Shown: positions 51,571 to 59,699 of the stretch, in pieces
How the letters are laid out: each line of letters begins with the position of its first letter
How positions within the stretch are numbered: the first letter of the stretch is position 1
Assembly (NCBI GenBank): GCA_035524895.1
Contig: DATLFI010000265.1
Span: 6,222 to 70,221, forward strand
Reading direction: 5' to 3'
DNA length: 64,000 nt
From: DATLFI01 sp035524895
GTDB lineage: Bacteria; Acidobacteriota; Thermoanaerobaculia; Multivoradales; Multivoraceae
Program-made: the position numbers and the translations under genes
The notes under the pieces: model-generated
Database searches by the model: none
What the model saw: the letters and a program-made list of their open reading frames with translations, nothing else
What the model was told of the DNA's origin: nothing

Positions 51571-52937
51571 CAGCCGCGGGTCTCCGGTTCGACGATGCGA
51601 AGCGGCGGCGTCGTGCGCCAGCGACCACGCGTGAAGTCGGGCACGTCGACGGTGCGGCTGCGCGAGGCCACCGAGCGTTCGGTGAGCTCCGCGATCGCGC
51701 TCCAGGACGCCGCGTCGTAGACGTTTTGGTCGGTAGGCCAGCCGTTTCGGAGACAGACCACCAGACGCCAGTCCTCCAGGAAATCCATGCCGCCGTGGCC
51801 CAAGGTGGCGCTGCGCGAGCGCTCCCAGCGCCATAGCGGGTGCTCGTGCTGCTCGTACCAGCGGTCGAGCGGCTCCCATGCGTGCTCGCCCGGAGTCGAG
51901 CCCTCGACGTGGATGCGGTCGGGCCAGCCCTGCATCAGGCCGCGGGTGCCCTGGAGCATGCCGATGCGGCTGTAGGGACGCGGGAGGTTGGTGTCGTGCA
52001 CCAGGTAGATGGTCTGCCCGCGCACGGTCTGCAGCAAGGTGACGTTGACGTCACCGAGCACGTAGCGCTCCTCCCGCCGCGGATCGTCGGCGGCGAGGTG
52101 CTCCTGCTGCCAGAGCTGCAGCCCCCGCGAGGGCGAGCTCATCGAGACCAGGAAGTCGAGCTGGTTGCCGCGGTTGATGTCGAGACACTGCGCGATCGGG
52201 CCCAGCCCGTGCGTGGGGTAGAGGTTGCCGTTGCGGCGCATCGAGTGCGCTCGCCGCCACAGCCCCTCGCCCTTTGTCGAGAACTTGATGCCGCGAAGGT
52301 CGTGGGAGTAGGCGCACTCGGCGTGGAGCAGCTCGCCGAACACCCCCTGCCGCACGAGGTTCAGCATCAGCGACTCGCGCCGGTCGTAGCAGCAGTTCTC
52401 CATCATCACGCAGTGCCGCGCTCGCCGCTCTGCGGTCTCGACGAGCTGCCAGCACTCGTCGACGGTGACCGCGGCTGGTACCTCGGTCGCGGCGTGCTTG
52501 CCGTGCTCCATCGCCGCCACGCACACCGGCACGTGCCACTCCCAGGGCGTGGCGGTGAACACCAGGTCGACGTCCTGTTCGGCGCACAGTCGCTCGAAGT
52601 CGCGCGGTCCGCGGTCGTAGCCGAGAGGCTGAGGCTGTCCGGCTTCGACCACACGCTGCTGCGCGCGCGCGACCTTCTCGGGCACGATGTCGCACACCGC
52701 GCGGATCTCGACGCCCTCGATCGACAGGAAGTTCTCGAGGTGCACCGAGCCCATGCCGCCGATGCCGACCATTCCGAGGCGCACGCGCTCGAGCGGGGGA
52801 GCGGCGAGGAGTGTCGTCTCGGAGGCGAGCGCGGCCGGCGCTGGGACACCGGCACCGCGAACCTGCTGCCCGATCGCGGAGGCGCCGAGCGCGGCAGCGG
52901 CGGTCTGGAGGAGCTCGCGACGAGTCCGCTCGTTCAT
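51570..52937 (-). CDS. GH109-like NAD-dependent glycosidase with Tat-like signal
   Basis: A 455-residue exported protein of the Gfo/Idh/MocA fold that matches family GH109, known from alpha-N-acetylgalactosaminidases using NAD as cofactor. The N-terminal RTRRELLQTAAAALGAS is a Tat signal. The Rossmann motif is GMVGIGGMGSVH near 55. Diagnostic stretches are HCVMMENCCYDRRESLML, HAECAYSHDLRG and RNGNLYPTHGLGPIAQCL, with the Tyr and His of the NAD-based mechanism. Whether it acts on GalNAc cannot be proved from sequence. The next gene encodes a symporter and overlaps its stop codon. Confidence 0.88.
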   Translation of the reverse strand: MNERTRRELLQTAAAALGASAIGQQVRGAGVPAPAALASETTLLAAPPLERVRLGMVGIGGMGSVHLENFLSIEGVEIRAVCDIVPEKVARAQQRVVEAGQPQPLGYDRGPRDFERLCAEQDVDLVFTATPWEWHVPVCVAAMEHGKHAATEVPAAVTVDECWQLVETAERRARHCVMMENCCYDRRESLMLNLVRQGVFGELLHAECAYSHDLRGIKFSTKGEGLWRRAHSMRRNGNLYPTHGLGPIAQCLDINRGNQLDFLVSMSSPSRGLQLWQQEHLAADDPRREERYVLGDVNVTLLQTVRGQTIYLVHDTNLPRPYSRIGMLQGTRGLMQGWPDRIHVEGSTPGEHAWEPLDRWYEQHEHPLWRWERSRSATLGHGGMDFLEDWRLVVCLRNGWPTDQNVYDAASWSAIAELTERSVASRSRTVDVPDFTRGRWRTTPPLRIVEPETRG

Positions 52938-53095
52938 GGGTGAGGGGATTGCTGGTCGGCGATTCGCCGGGGTGCGAGCGAGTGTACCCTCAGTCCGAGG
53001 GCGGGCTGGGGCTAGGATTCTTGGTGCCAGCGGAGCTTGCCAAGAAGCCGCTCGCCGAGCTGCCTCGCCTCGAGCTCCACTGCCAGGAGCCAGCC

Positions 53096-53563
53096 ATGCC
53101 GCAACCATTCTTCGCGCTCGTCCTTGCGCTCACGCTGGGTGCCAGCCCGGCCGCCGTCCCGCCGGCGGCGGAGCAACTCGACGAGGAAGGCTTCCGCAAC
53201 CTGCTCGACCGTCTCGCGCGGGCGTGGCACGAGGGGGACTCCGCGCTCGCCGCGGGCTGCTTCACGGAGGACGCCGTGTACGTGGAGCCGCCGCGCAAGC
53301 AGCTCTACGTCGGACGCGAGTCGTTGTTCCGGTTCTTCGGCGGGGCTGCGGGTCGTCCGGGCGAGATGTCGATGACGTGGCGTAACGTCGTGTTCGACCC
53401 GCGGCAACAGTTGGGGATGGGCGAGTTCAGCTTCGCCTATGGCAGTCAGGTCCACGGCGTCGCCGTGATCCGAGTCGAGTCGGGCCTGATCGACCAGTGG
53501 CGCGAGTACTGGTACGAGTCAGAGCTTCCCTGGAAGGAGTTCGTGGAGCCAGGTGTGCCCTAG
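53096..53563 (+). CDS. Exported NTF2/SnoaL-like protein
   Basis: A 155-residue protein with a signal peptide (about 1-20) and an NTF2-like fold (about 28-150): FRNLLDRLARAWHEGDSALAAGCFTEDAVYVEPP is the usual opening helix-strand, and GVAVIRVESGLIDQWREYWYE is typical of the SnoaL-like group. Members are isomerases, small dimeric binding proteins or domain-level scaffolds; I cannot pick one. AGGAG lies eight bases before the ATG. The TAG stop is the start of palindromic copy E. Confidence 0.82.
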   Translation: MPQPFFALVLALTLGASPAAVPPAAEQLDEEGFRNLLDRLARAWHEGDSALAAGCFTEDAVYVEPPRKQLYVGRESLFRFFGGAAGRPGEMSMTWRNVVFDPRQQLGMGEFSFAYGSQVHGVAVIRVESGLIDQWREYWYESELPWKEFVEPGVP

Positions 53564-53621
53564 CAGCCCGTGGTGAAACCCCCGCGCGCAGCCTCGCGCG
53601 GGTTTCACCACGGGCAGCTAG
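53560..53621. repeat. Dispersed palindromic element, copy E (62 bp)
   Basis: Tips CTAGCAGCCCGTGGTGAAACCC-like (53560-53581) and complement (53600-53621) pair over 22 bp with one mismatch. The inner CCCGCG/CGCGGG extends the stem to about 28 bp, so the RNA would form a very stable hairpin right after the NTF2-like gene. The gene's TAG is inside the left tip. Another left-half tip (TAGGAGCCCG) is at 53627-53636. Confidence 0.88.
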
Positions 53622-53640
53622 ACTCGTAGGAGCCCGTTCG

Positions 53641-54486
53641 GTGAACGTTCCTCGCCATTGGGCCCGCGCGGAGGGCTCTGCGACCGGCCCCCACGGCCGG
53701 CCGTACCTGCTGCGCCTGTGGGGCTGGTCCCACGAGGACGTCGCCGCCGCGCTGGCAGAGGCGAAGCGGCGGATCGCGGAGATCTCGTCGCGGATCACCC
53801 GCGGCGAGACTTTGGATGCCTACTCCTACGGCAGGCAGCCGCTGCGCGAGGAGATCGTGCGCTCGATCTCCTCGGCGGGTCCGGAGGCGAGCTCGCCGCC
53901 GGCGATCGTCACGCGCAACCGCTATGGCGCTCTCGTGCTGAACACGGCCGAGGTGCCCTTCATCGACGTGGACGCTCCGGCAAGCGGAGGCCTGTCGATC
54001 CTGGCTGGCCTCTTCGGCCGCCGGAAATCGACGGATCCGGTCCTGGAGGGAATCCGCGATGCCTGCCAGCGTCGCGGCGACTGCACCTTTCGGGTCTACC
54101 GCACCAGGTCCGGGTACCGGGTCCTGGCCACGGATCTACTCCTGGATCCGGGCTCGGCGGCGGCGCAGGAGCTGCTGACGGAGTTCGCGGCAGATGCCCA
54201 CTTCACCCGCCTCTGCCGCCAGCAGCGCAGCTTCCGGGCGCGACTGACGCCAAAGCCCTGGCGGTGCGGGTGCTCGCTGCCGCCGGGCAGCTTTCCGCGC
54301 GAGGAGCGGGAGATGCAGGAGCGGTTCGAAGCGTGGCTCGACGAGTACGCAACGGCCTGCGCGCCGTTCGCAACCTGCAAGTTCCTCGAGACGATCGGGC
54401 CTGGCCGCACGGCTCGAGAAGCGCGCGCCGTGCTCGAGGAGCACGACCGAGTGTCCTTGGCCTTCGAGGAGCTGCCCCTGGCTTGA
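53641..54486 (+). CDS. Conserved protein of unknown function (possible primase-polymerase-like motifs)
   Basis: A 281-residue cytoplasmic protein I do not recognise by name. Its N-terminus reads NVPRHWARAEG and YLLRLWGWSHEDV. Near 107-111 FIDVD gives a hydrophobic-Asp-x-Asp pair, near 151-160 RVYRTRSGYRV resembles the Ser/Thr-Gly-x-basic turn, and near 199-208 RARLTPKPWRC is well ordered. Asp-x-Asp followed by such motifs is the pattern of archaeo-eukaryotic primase-type active sites, so a remote link is possible. Six or seven Cys, mostly after 190, could bind a metal. Translation starts at a GTG directly after the repeat tip. Confidence 0.7.
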   Translation: MNVPRHWARAEGSATGPHGRPYLLRLWGWSHEDVAAALAEAKRRIAEISSRITRGETLDAYSYGRQPLREEIVRSISSAGPEASSPPAIVTRNRYGALVLNTAEVPFIDVDAPASGGLSILAGLFGRRKSTDPVLEGIRDACQRRGDCTFRVYRTRSGYRVLATDLLLDPGSAAAQELLTEFAADAHFTRLCRQQRSFRARLTPKPWRCGCSLPPGSFPREEREMQERFEAWLDEYATACAPFATCKFLETIGPGRTAREARAVLEEHDRVSLAFEELPLA

Positions 54487-54526
54487 CCGATCCGGGCCTG
54501 GCCGAGGGGGTGGTGCGACCCATACC

Positions 54527-54883
54527 ATGGATGCTCTCTACTCGTTCTCGTTGCTGCTCTCGCTAGCGGCCTCCGGGGCGGCGGTTGTTTGGGGGATCGT
54601 CCGGCTCGTCGGACGCCGCGGATCTCCGCGCGGAGCGGGAGAGGAAACGCGCCAGGTGCGGAGCGCCAGTGCTCGCTCGAGAGCGCTCGCCTGGGGATTG
54701 GTCACCTGCGCCGCGGCGGCGGTGACGGTGTCGGTGCTGGTGCATGCACGCTGGGGTCACGGTCCGGCGAGCGCAGAGCCGATGGGTTCCGCAGAGCTGG
54801 TGCAGGCTCACCCGGCCTTCCTCTGTGCCGGCGCGATGGTCGTGCTGGCCGCCGCGCTCACCCAGCTTGGTTCGAAGCGGTGA
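54527..54883 (+). CDS. Small membrane protein of unknown function
   Basis: A 118-residue protein with three hydrophobic segments (about 8-27, 53-72 and 95-113), likely three helices. No family recognised. A cytoplasmic Arg-rich loop sits between helices 1 and 2. It starts 40 bp after the preceding gene on the same strand, so the two may be co-transcribed. The ORF has good codon and hydrophobicity patterns and is probably real. Confidence 0.62.
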   Translation: MDALYSFSLLLSLAASGAAVVWGIVRLVGRRGSPRGAGEETRQVRSASARSRALAWGLVTCAAAAVTVSVLVHARWGHGPASAEPMGSAELVQAHPAFLCAGAMVVLAAALTQLGSKR

Positions 54884-54967
54884 CGGCACGAAGGAGCAAG
54901 CGCGCCCCCGACCCGCGAGCATCGACGGCGATCGCGGGTTCGCAGAGCTCGGGCCGGCAGGTCGATC

Positions 54968-55249
54968 ATGAGGAACAACCCGCTGCTCGAGGCCACGACC
55001 GAGCCATCGCGCATGCTGGTCGCGGTGCCAACGGATCCAAGAGACCTGGAGTGTCTCGAGCCGCTGGTGGCGGAGCTCTGGACCCCGGAGGGCCTTGCCC
55101 TCGGTGAGCGTGTGGCTTACATGTGGTGCCGGGACGGCGTGCTGGTGAGCAGGGTTCTCGAAGCGGTGGGCCGTGCCCTGGGAACGGCGGTGACCATGCG
55201 CAACTGGGCCACTCTGACTAAGATCCACGCCTTGCTCGGGAGTGGGTGA
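54968..55249 (+). CDS. Small hypothetical protein
   Basis: A 93-residue protein with no signal peptide and no recognised motif. The composition (VAVPTDPRDLECLEPLVAELW, mixed Leu and acidic residues) looks like a folded cytoplasmic protein. No clear ribosome site. It is followed by an 18-bp palindrome. Being short, it is uncertain. Confidence 0.45.
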   Translation: MRNNPLLEATTEPSRMLVAVPTDPRDLECLEPLVAELWTPEGLALGERVAYMWCRDGVLVSRVLEAVGRALGTAVTMRNWATLTKIHALLGSG

Positions 55250-55258
55250 GCCGGGAGG

Positions 55259-55306
55259 GGCGACGACGTCGTCGCCTGGGTGATCCCCGAGCGTCCCGAG
55301 CGCTCG
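55259..55306. terminator. Palindromes between convergent genes, possible bidirectional terminator
   Basis: GGCGACGACGTCGTCGCC (55259-55276) is a perfect 18-bp palindrome, and CGAGCG/CGCTCG (55288-55293 with 55301-55306) forms a second stem. They lie between the small plus-strand gene and the PhoH gene, which converge here. No T-runs, but they could end both transcripts. Confidence 0.4.
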
Positions 55307-55345
55307 GCCGAGTGAGCCTCCGCCGGTCAGGTGCGGGTGTGGTCG

Positions 55346-56683
55346 TCAGAGCAGCTTGCTGGCGACGTTGGCCAGCTCGGAGCGCTCACCCTTCTCCAGG
55401 TTGACGTGGGCGTAGAGCGGGTGGCCCTTCATGCGGTCGATCAGGTAGGCAAGGCCGTTGCTCTGCGCGTCGAGGTAGGGGGTGTCGATCTGGAACACGT
55501 CGCCGGTGAAGACCACCTTGGTGCCCTCTCCGGCGCGCGTGATGATGGTCTTAATCTCGTGCGGCGTGAGATTCTGCGCCTCGTCGACGATGAAGATGAC
55601 CTTCGAGAGGCTGCGTCCGCGGATGTACGCAAGCGGCACGATCTGCAACTTCTCGGTCTCGATCATCGCCGCGATCTGCTGGTACTCGCGCGACGTCTCG
55701 CCGTACTGGTTGCGGATGACGTTGAGGTTGTCCCACAGCGGCTGCATGTAGGGGCTGAGCTTGGCTTCGATGTCGCCCGGCAGGTAGCCGATGTCCTTGT
55801 TCGAGAGCGGAACGACGGGCCGCGCCAAGTAGATCTGCCGGTAGTAGCGGCGCGAGTCGAGGGCGCCGGCGAGCGCAAGCAGCGTTTTGCCGGTTCCGGC
55901 CGAGCCGGACAGGCTCACCAGCGGCACCTTCTCGTCGGCGATGGCGTCGAGAGCAAAGGTCTGCTCGGCATTGCGCGGCACGATGCCGTAGGCGGGGCGC
56001 TTCTCGACCAGCTTGGCGATGCCTTGCGCGGGCTTGGCCGAAGCGAGCGCCGACTTGTCGGGGCCGCGCACGATGAAGTACTGGTGGTGGAGCGGCGGCT
56101 CGCTCTCGAAGGAGGGATGGAGGACCTCCAGTGGCACCTGCCGCTCGCGGTAGAGGCGCTCGATCGGCTCGTCGCTCTCGATCTCGAGCGTGCTCTTGCC
56201 GCGATACAGGTGCGCGACGTCGCGCACCTGTACCGTCTCGTAGTCCTCGGCATCGAGCCCGAGCGCCCGCGCCTTGACGCGCAGGTTGATGTCCTTGCTG
56301 ACTAGGATCACCGGCCGGTCCGGTGCCTGCTGGGCGAGCCCCAGCGCCGCCGAGAGGATGCGATGGTCGTTGTGGCGCGAGCCGAGCAGCTCGGCCTTGG
56401 TTTCGAGCGACGCGCCCTCGGTGACGACGCGGAGGCGACCGTGGTCAGAGCCGTTGAGCGGCAGCCACTCGCGCAGGTCGTTGTCTTCGGAGAGCTTGTC
56501 GAGCCGGCGGATGAACTCGCGGGCGTGCAGGTTGAGGACGTTGTTGCCCTTCTTGAAATTGTCCAGCTCTTCGAGGACGGTGATGGGCACCGCGAGGTCG
56601 TGCTCCTGGAAGCTGTCTAGGGCATCTGAGTCGTAGAGGATGACGGAGGTGTCGAGGACGAAGATCTTGGTCGGCTGACTCAT
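55346..56683 (-). CDS. PIN-PhoH fusion protein (PhoH2-type ATPase/RNase)
   Basis: A 445-residue protein joining a PIN nuclease domain (about 5-145) to a PhoH ATPase domain (about 210-435). The PIN acidic residues include Asp11 in VLDTSVIL, Glu38-39, Asp106 and Asp131. The Walker A motif is GSAGTGKTLLA near 260-270 and FIVDEAQNLTPHE gives Walker B. PIN-PhoH proteins couple RNA unwinding and cleavage; mycobacterial PhoH2 is the studied example. Its length and order are standard. It is the end of a minus-strand run of genes. The codon after its stop is followed by the palindromic region. Confidence 0.95.
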   Translation of the reverse strand: MSQPTKIFVLDTSVILYDSDALDSFQEHDLAVPITVLEELDNFKKGNNVLNLHAREFIRRLDKLSEDNDLREWLPLNGSDHGRLRVVTEGASLETKAELLGSRHNDHRILSAALGLAQQAPDRPVILVSKDINLRVKARALGLDAEDYETVQVRDVAHLYRGKSTLEIESDEPIERLYRERQVPLEVLHPSFESEPPLHHQYFIVRGPDKSALASAKPAQGIAKLVEKRPAYGIVPRNAEQTFALDAIADEKVPLVSLSGSAGTGKTLLALAGALDSRRYYRQIYLARPVVPLSNKDIGYLPGDIEAKLSPYMQPLWDNLNVIRNQYGETSREYQQIAAMIETEKLQIVPLAYIRGRSLSKVIFIVDEAQNLTPHEIKTIITRAGEGTKVVFTGDVFQIDTPYLDAQSNGLAYLIDRMKGHPLYAHVNLEKGERSELANVASKLL

Positions 56684-56854
56684 CAGTGGGTGCCGTTCCT
56701 CTCGATCCCGAAGGTTACGAGCAGACCTGGCAAGTGGTTGGCAGAGCGGAGTTTAGCTCCAAACCCTCGCCCGCGGCGCGTGACGCTGCGCCGCCCTCTC
56801 CCAGGGGGCGAGTGGGCAACGAACGCGAGCCGGGGCTGAGGGTGGTGGCGCCCT

Positions 56855-58258
56855 TCAAGGAGGAGCCTGGAGCAACCCGAGCGGCGCCATGCCGTCGGGA
56901 GCCTCGAAGTCGAGATCGAGCAGGCGCGCGACGAACGGCGCGACGTCGACCAGCCCGACCTCGTGCGCGAACCCGCCGCGCCGGACGCCGGCCCCCCACG
57001 CCAGGAAGCCGGTGTAGATCTCGGCGAAGTCGCTCGGGAAGTAGCCGTGGTGGCCGCCGTCGGCGGGACCGAGCGGCTCCTTGTCCGCGTCGCTCGAGAG
57101 GATGATGCCGAGCGCAGCGCTGATCGCGAGCGCGGCGTCGGGGTCGGCGCCAGCGGCATCCAGCTCGTCGCGGTCGAGCACGCGATAGAGGGAGCGCACC
57201 TGCGGCGGCTGCTCGTCCAGGATGCGCCGCACCTGTTCGAGCGCCGCGGCATCGTCCTGGTCGCGCAGGAACAGGAAGGCGCTGCCGGTGTCACTGTGGA
57301 AAGTCGCGCGCCAGTCGCCGCGCTCGCCGAGCGCCGTGCGCGGTTGCTGCAGGCCGGCGGCAGCGAGCCAGGCGTTCGGTCGCAGCCGGGTGTGCGCGAC
57401 CACGAAGCCATGGTCGCCGGTGACCACGAACGCGGTGCGATCGAGGATGCCGGCGCGCTCGGCGGCCTCGAGCATCTGACCGATCGCGGTGTCGGTCACG
57501 GCCAGCGCGCGTCGGACCAGCAACGAGTCTCGACCGTCCTGGTGCTGGAAGTGGTCGGCGCCGATGAGATGGAGGGCGAGCAGCCGCGGGCGATACTTTT
57601 CGAGCAGGTAGGCCGCCGCGGCGGCCGACTCGAGGTCGCGTCCGGTGTAGGCGGAGGAGTAGGTGGTGCGATCGAGCGTGCCGGTCGCGGCGCGCTCGAT
57701 CTCTTGCCAGAGACCCTCGGGCCGGGTGTGCTCGCGCATCGGAGCGAGGCGGTCTTCGCCCTCTAGCGCCCAGACCTCCGGGATCACCCAGTCGATCGGC
57801 GCGCCGACGGTCACCGGCCACGAGACCGCGGCGGTCTTGCCGCCTGCTGCGCGCACGGCGTCCCAGAGGGTCGGCGTGCGGATCGTGTTGGCGTACCAGT
57901 ACCAGGCGCCGGTCTGGGTCTTCGGGTCGAAGGGGACGTTGTGGTGGATGCCGTGGCGCGCAGGCAGGGCGCCGGTAACCATCGTGGTGTGCGACGGATA
58001 GGTGACCGTGGGGAAGACGCCGCGCGCGCGCTGCGCGTGGCTGCCCTCGCGCGCAAAGTGCTGGATATTGGGCGCGGGCCAGGTCGGGTCGAGGTAGAAC
58101 TCCGGCCGCAGGCCGTCGATCGAGATCAGGACGACGTGGTCGGCGAGGCGCTCCGCGAGCGCAGCCGGCGCGAGCGCCATGACGAGCGCGCAGACGCCAA
58201 AGACGAGTCGCCTCCGCCCCATGCGCTGCTCGTGCGGACGACGGCATGTCGGCTTCAT
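56855..58258 (-). CDS. Exported alkaline-phosphatase-superfamily phosphodiesterase
   Basis: A 467-residue enzyme of the nucleotide pyrophosphatase/phosphodiesterase group. A signal peptide covers about 18-35. LISIDGLRPEFY gives the metal Asp at 48, FPTVTYPSHTTMVTG gives the likely nucleophile Thr at 84, and GDHGFVV near 285 with a later Asp/His supplies the second metal. It cleaves phosphodiesters or pyrophosphates in the periplasm. GGGAGGG six bases before the ATG at 58258 fixes the start. It overlaps the stop of the preceding gene by four bases (ATGA), so they are translationally coupled. Confidence 0.92.
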   Translation of the reverse strand: MKPTCRRPHEQRMGRRRLVFGVCALVMALAPAALAERLADHVVLISIDGLRPEFYLDPTWPAPNIQHFAREGSHAQRARGVFPTVTYPSHTTMVTGALPARHGIHHNVPFDPKTQTGAWYWYANTIRTPTLWDAVRAAGGKTAAVSWPVTVGAPIDWVIPEVWALEGEDRLAPMREHTRPEGLWQEIERAATGTLDRTTYSSAYTGRDLESAAAAAYLLEKYRPRLLALHLIGADHFQHQDGRDSLLVRRALAVTDTAIGQMLEAAERAGILDRTAFVVTGDHGFVVAHTRLRPNAWLAAAGLQQPRTALGERGDWRATFHSDTGSAFLFLRDQDDAAALEQVRRILDEQPPQVRSLYRVLDRDELDAAGADPDAALAISAALGIILSSDADKEPLGPADGGHHGYFPSDFAEIYTGFLAWGAGVRRGGFAHEVGLVDVAPFVARLLDLDFEAPDGMAPLGLLQAPP

Positions 58259-59571
58259 CGCGACCCTCCCGTGGTCAAGGTGACGCGAAGCTGCGGCCGC
58301 TCACCGCCCTCCGCGAAGAGTTGGTCGAAGCGATCGCGAGCGAGCGAGAAGGTGACCTTCTTTGCGATGAAGCCGTACTGCGACTGCTCGGTGAGACTGT
58401 TCCCGAGCGGAAAGCGCCCGAGATCGGCGCTGTCGATCGGCGCGTTCGCCCCGTCGAGCAGCTCGACCGTTGCCGCCGTGTTGGCGAACATGCCGACGGC
58501 GGCGAGACGGAGGATGACCTGGAGCTCGACTTGGTTACGCCGGACCCGCCGCGAGACCTCGACGGTCTCGAGTCGCACGTCGTCGACCTGGTAAGCGCCG
58601 GTGTCGGTCGATGTCCAACCGTAGCCTTCGGACAGCTTTTCGACCGGGCCGATGGGGAACTGGAGCTGCATCGGCGAGGTCATACGAATCGGATCGCGAC
58701 GCGCACCACGATCGCGGGGTGTCAACTCCGCCACCGCACCCGCGACCGGCTCGGAGGGCTCCGGTGCGGCCGCCGGCGGAGGCTCGAGCGAGCGCGCCGC
58801 CACCTGGCCGGCGCGAGTTGGCTCCGGCTCGGGCACCGGCGGGGTCGTCTCGCGCTCGGCGGAAGGGGCCGCGGGCGGAGTCGGAGGAGTGGCTGGAGGT
58901 GGGCGCTCAGCGGGCGGCGCCGTCGCAGTCGGTTCGGCGGGTCGGGCCGTGGCACGCTCCACATTGCGGGTTGGCGCTGGCGTCGCGCGCGTGACCTGGG
59001 TTCCGGCCGGCACGTAGGCACCGCGCCAGAGCTCGTTCCAGCTCGAGCCGCCGTCGACGGAGACCTCCCAGCTCTGCCGGACGCTGCTGCCATCGAGGCT
59101 GCGGGTGCCGCGAATGGCGAAGGTGTCGCCGTTGGCTTCCACGGCCGTGCCGTGTACGGCCAGCTCGGTCCCGCGGACGGTGCCCTCGAGGCGGTAGCTG
59201 CGTCCTTCCCCGTCGAGCCGGGTCGCACGCCAGACCTCGGCCTGCGGATCGTAGTGCCAGGTGCCGAACGAGTCAGCGTCCGCGGGCGCGCGGGATGTCT
59301 CCAGCAGCAGGCAGCCCCCCAGAGCAGACTCGACCACGACGTGCCCCTCGACCTCTCCCGACGTGCCGACGGCGTCCCAGGCCCCGATCAGGAAGTCGAG
59401 CGCGCGGCGTCTGGGATCCGTCTGGCACGGGGCATCCGTCTGCGCCGCGCTCGGCGCCGCGCCGAGCGCCAGGCCGACGAGGACCAGAAGGCCGACGAGG
59501 CTCGCTGTCGTCGAGCTGCGCCACAAGCGACAGGGAGATGGCGCGAGACCGGCGTGGACTTGGTCGTTCAT
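58255..59571 (-). CDS. Exported protein with lipocalin-like N-terminus and Pro-rich linker
   Basis: A 438-residue protein: signal peptide about 23-44; an N-terminal beta-rich domain (about 50-185) with LDFLIGAWDAVGTSG and GTWHYDPQAEVWRATRLDG, like the DUF1579/nitrobindin-type heme or lipid-binding proteins; a long Pro/Ala/Glu-rich linker (about 195-290); and a C-terminal domain (about 300-438) rich in beta strands (VEVSRRVRRNQVELQVILRL). The combination is not one I know. It is coupled to the phosphodiesterase by an ATGA overlap. AGAGAGGA lies before the ATG. Confidence 0.72.
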   Translation of the reverse strand: MNDQVHAGLAPSPCRLWRSSTTASLVGLLVLVGLALGAAPSAAQTDAPCQTDPRRRALDFLIGAWDAVGTSGEVEGHVVVESALGGCLLLETSRAPADADSFGTWHYDPQAEVWRATRLDGEGRSYRLEGTVRGTELAVHGTAVEANGDTFAIRGTRSLDGSSVRQSWEVSVDGGSSWNELWRGAYVPAGTQVTRATPAPTRNVERATARPAEPTATAPPAERPPPATPPTPPAAPSAERETTPPVPEPEPTRAGQVAARSLEPPPAAAPEPSEPVAGAVAELTPRDRGARRDPIRMTSPMQLQFPIGPVEKLSEGYGWTSTDTGAYQVDDVRLETVEVSRRVRRNQVELQVILRLAAVGMFANTAATVELLDGANAPIDSADLGRFPLGNSLTEQSQYGFIAKKVTFSLARDRFDQLFAEGGERPQLRVTLTTGGSR

Positions 59572-59674
59572 GTTCGTCCTCTCTCGTGTCGAGACCCGGT
59601 GCCCCGCCGGCCGCTTCCCGAGAAGATGTCCGACGATGCCGCTGATTCTGATGAAGGAAGCCGACCCTGTCGAC

Positions 59675-59699
59675 TGACCCTCGACCGAGCGAGGGTTCA
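59675..59699 (-). terminator. Hairpin at the tesB stop codon
   Basis: Minus-strand TGAACCCTCG and CGAGGGTCA form a 7-bp core stem beginning at the tesB stop codon. It lacks a T-run. It may separate the beta-lactamase-tesB pair from the following gene, whose start lies 125 bp on. Confidence 0.4.
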
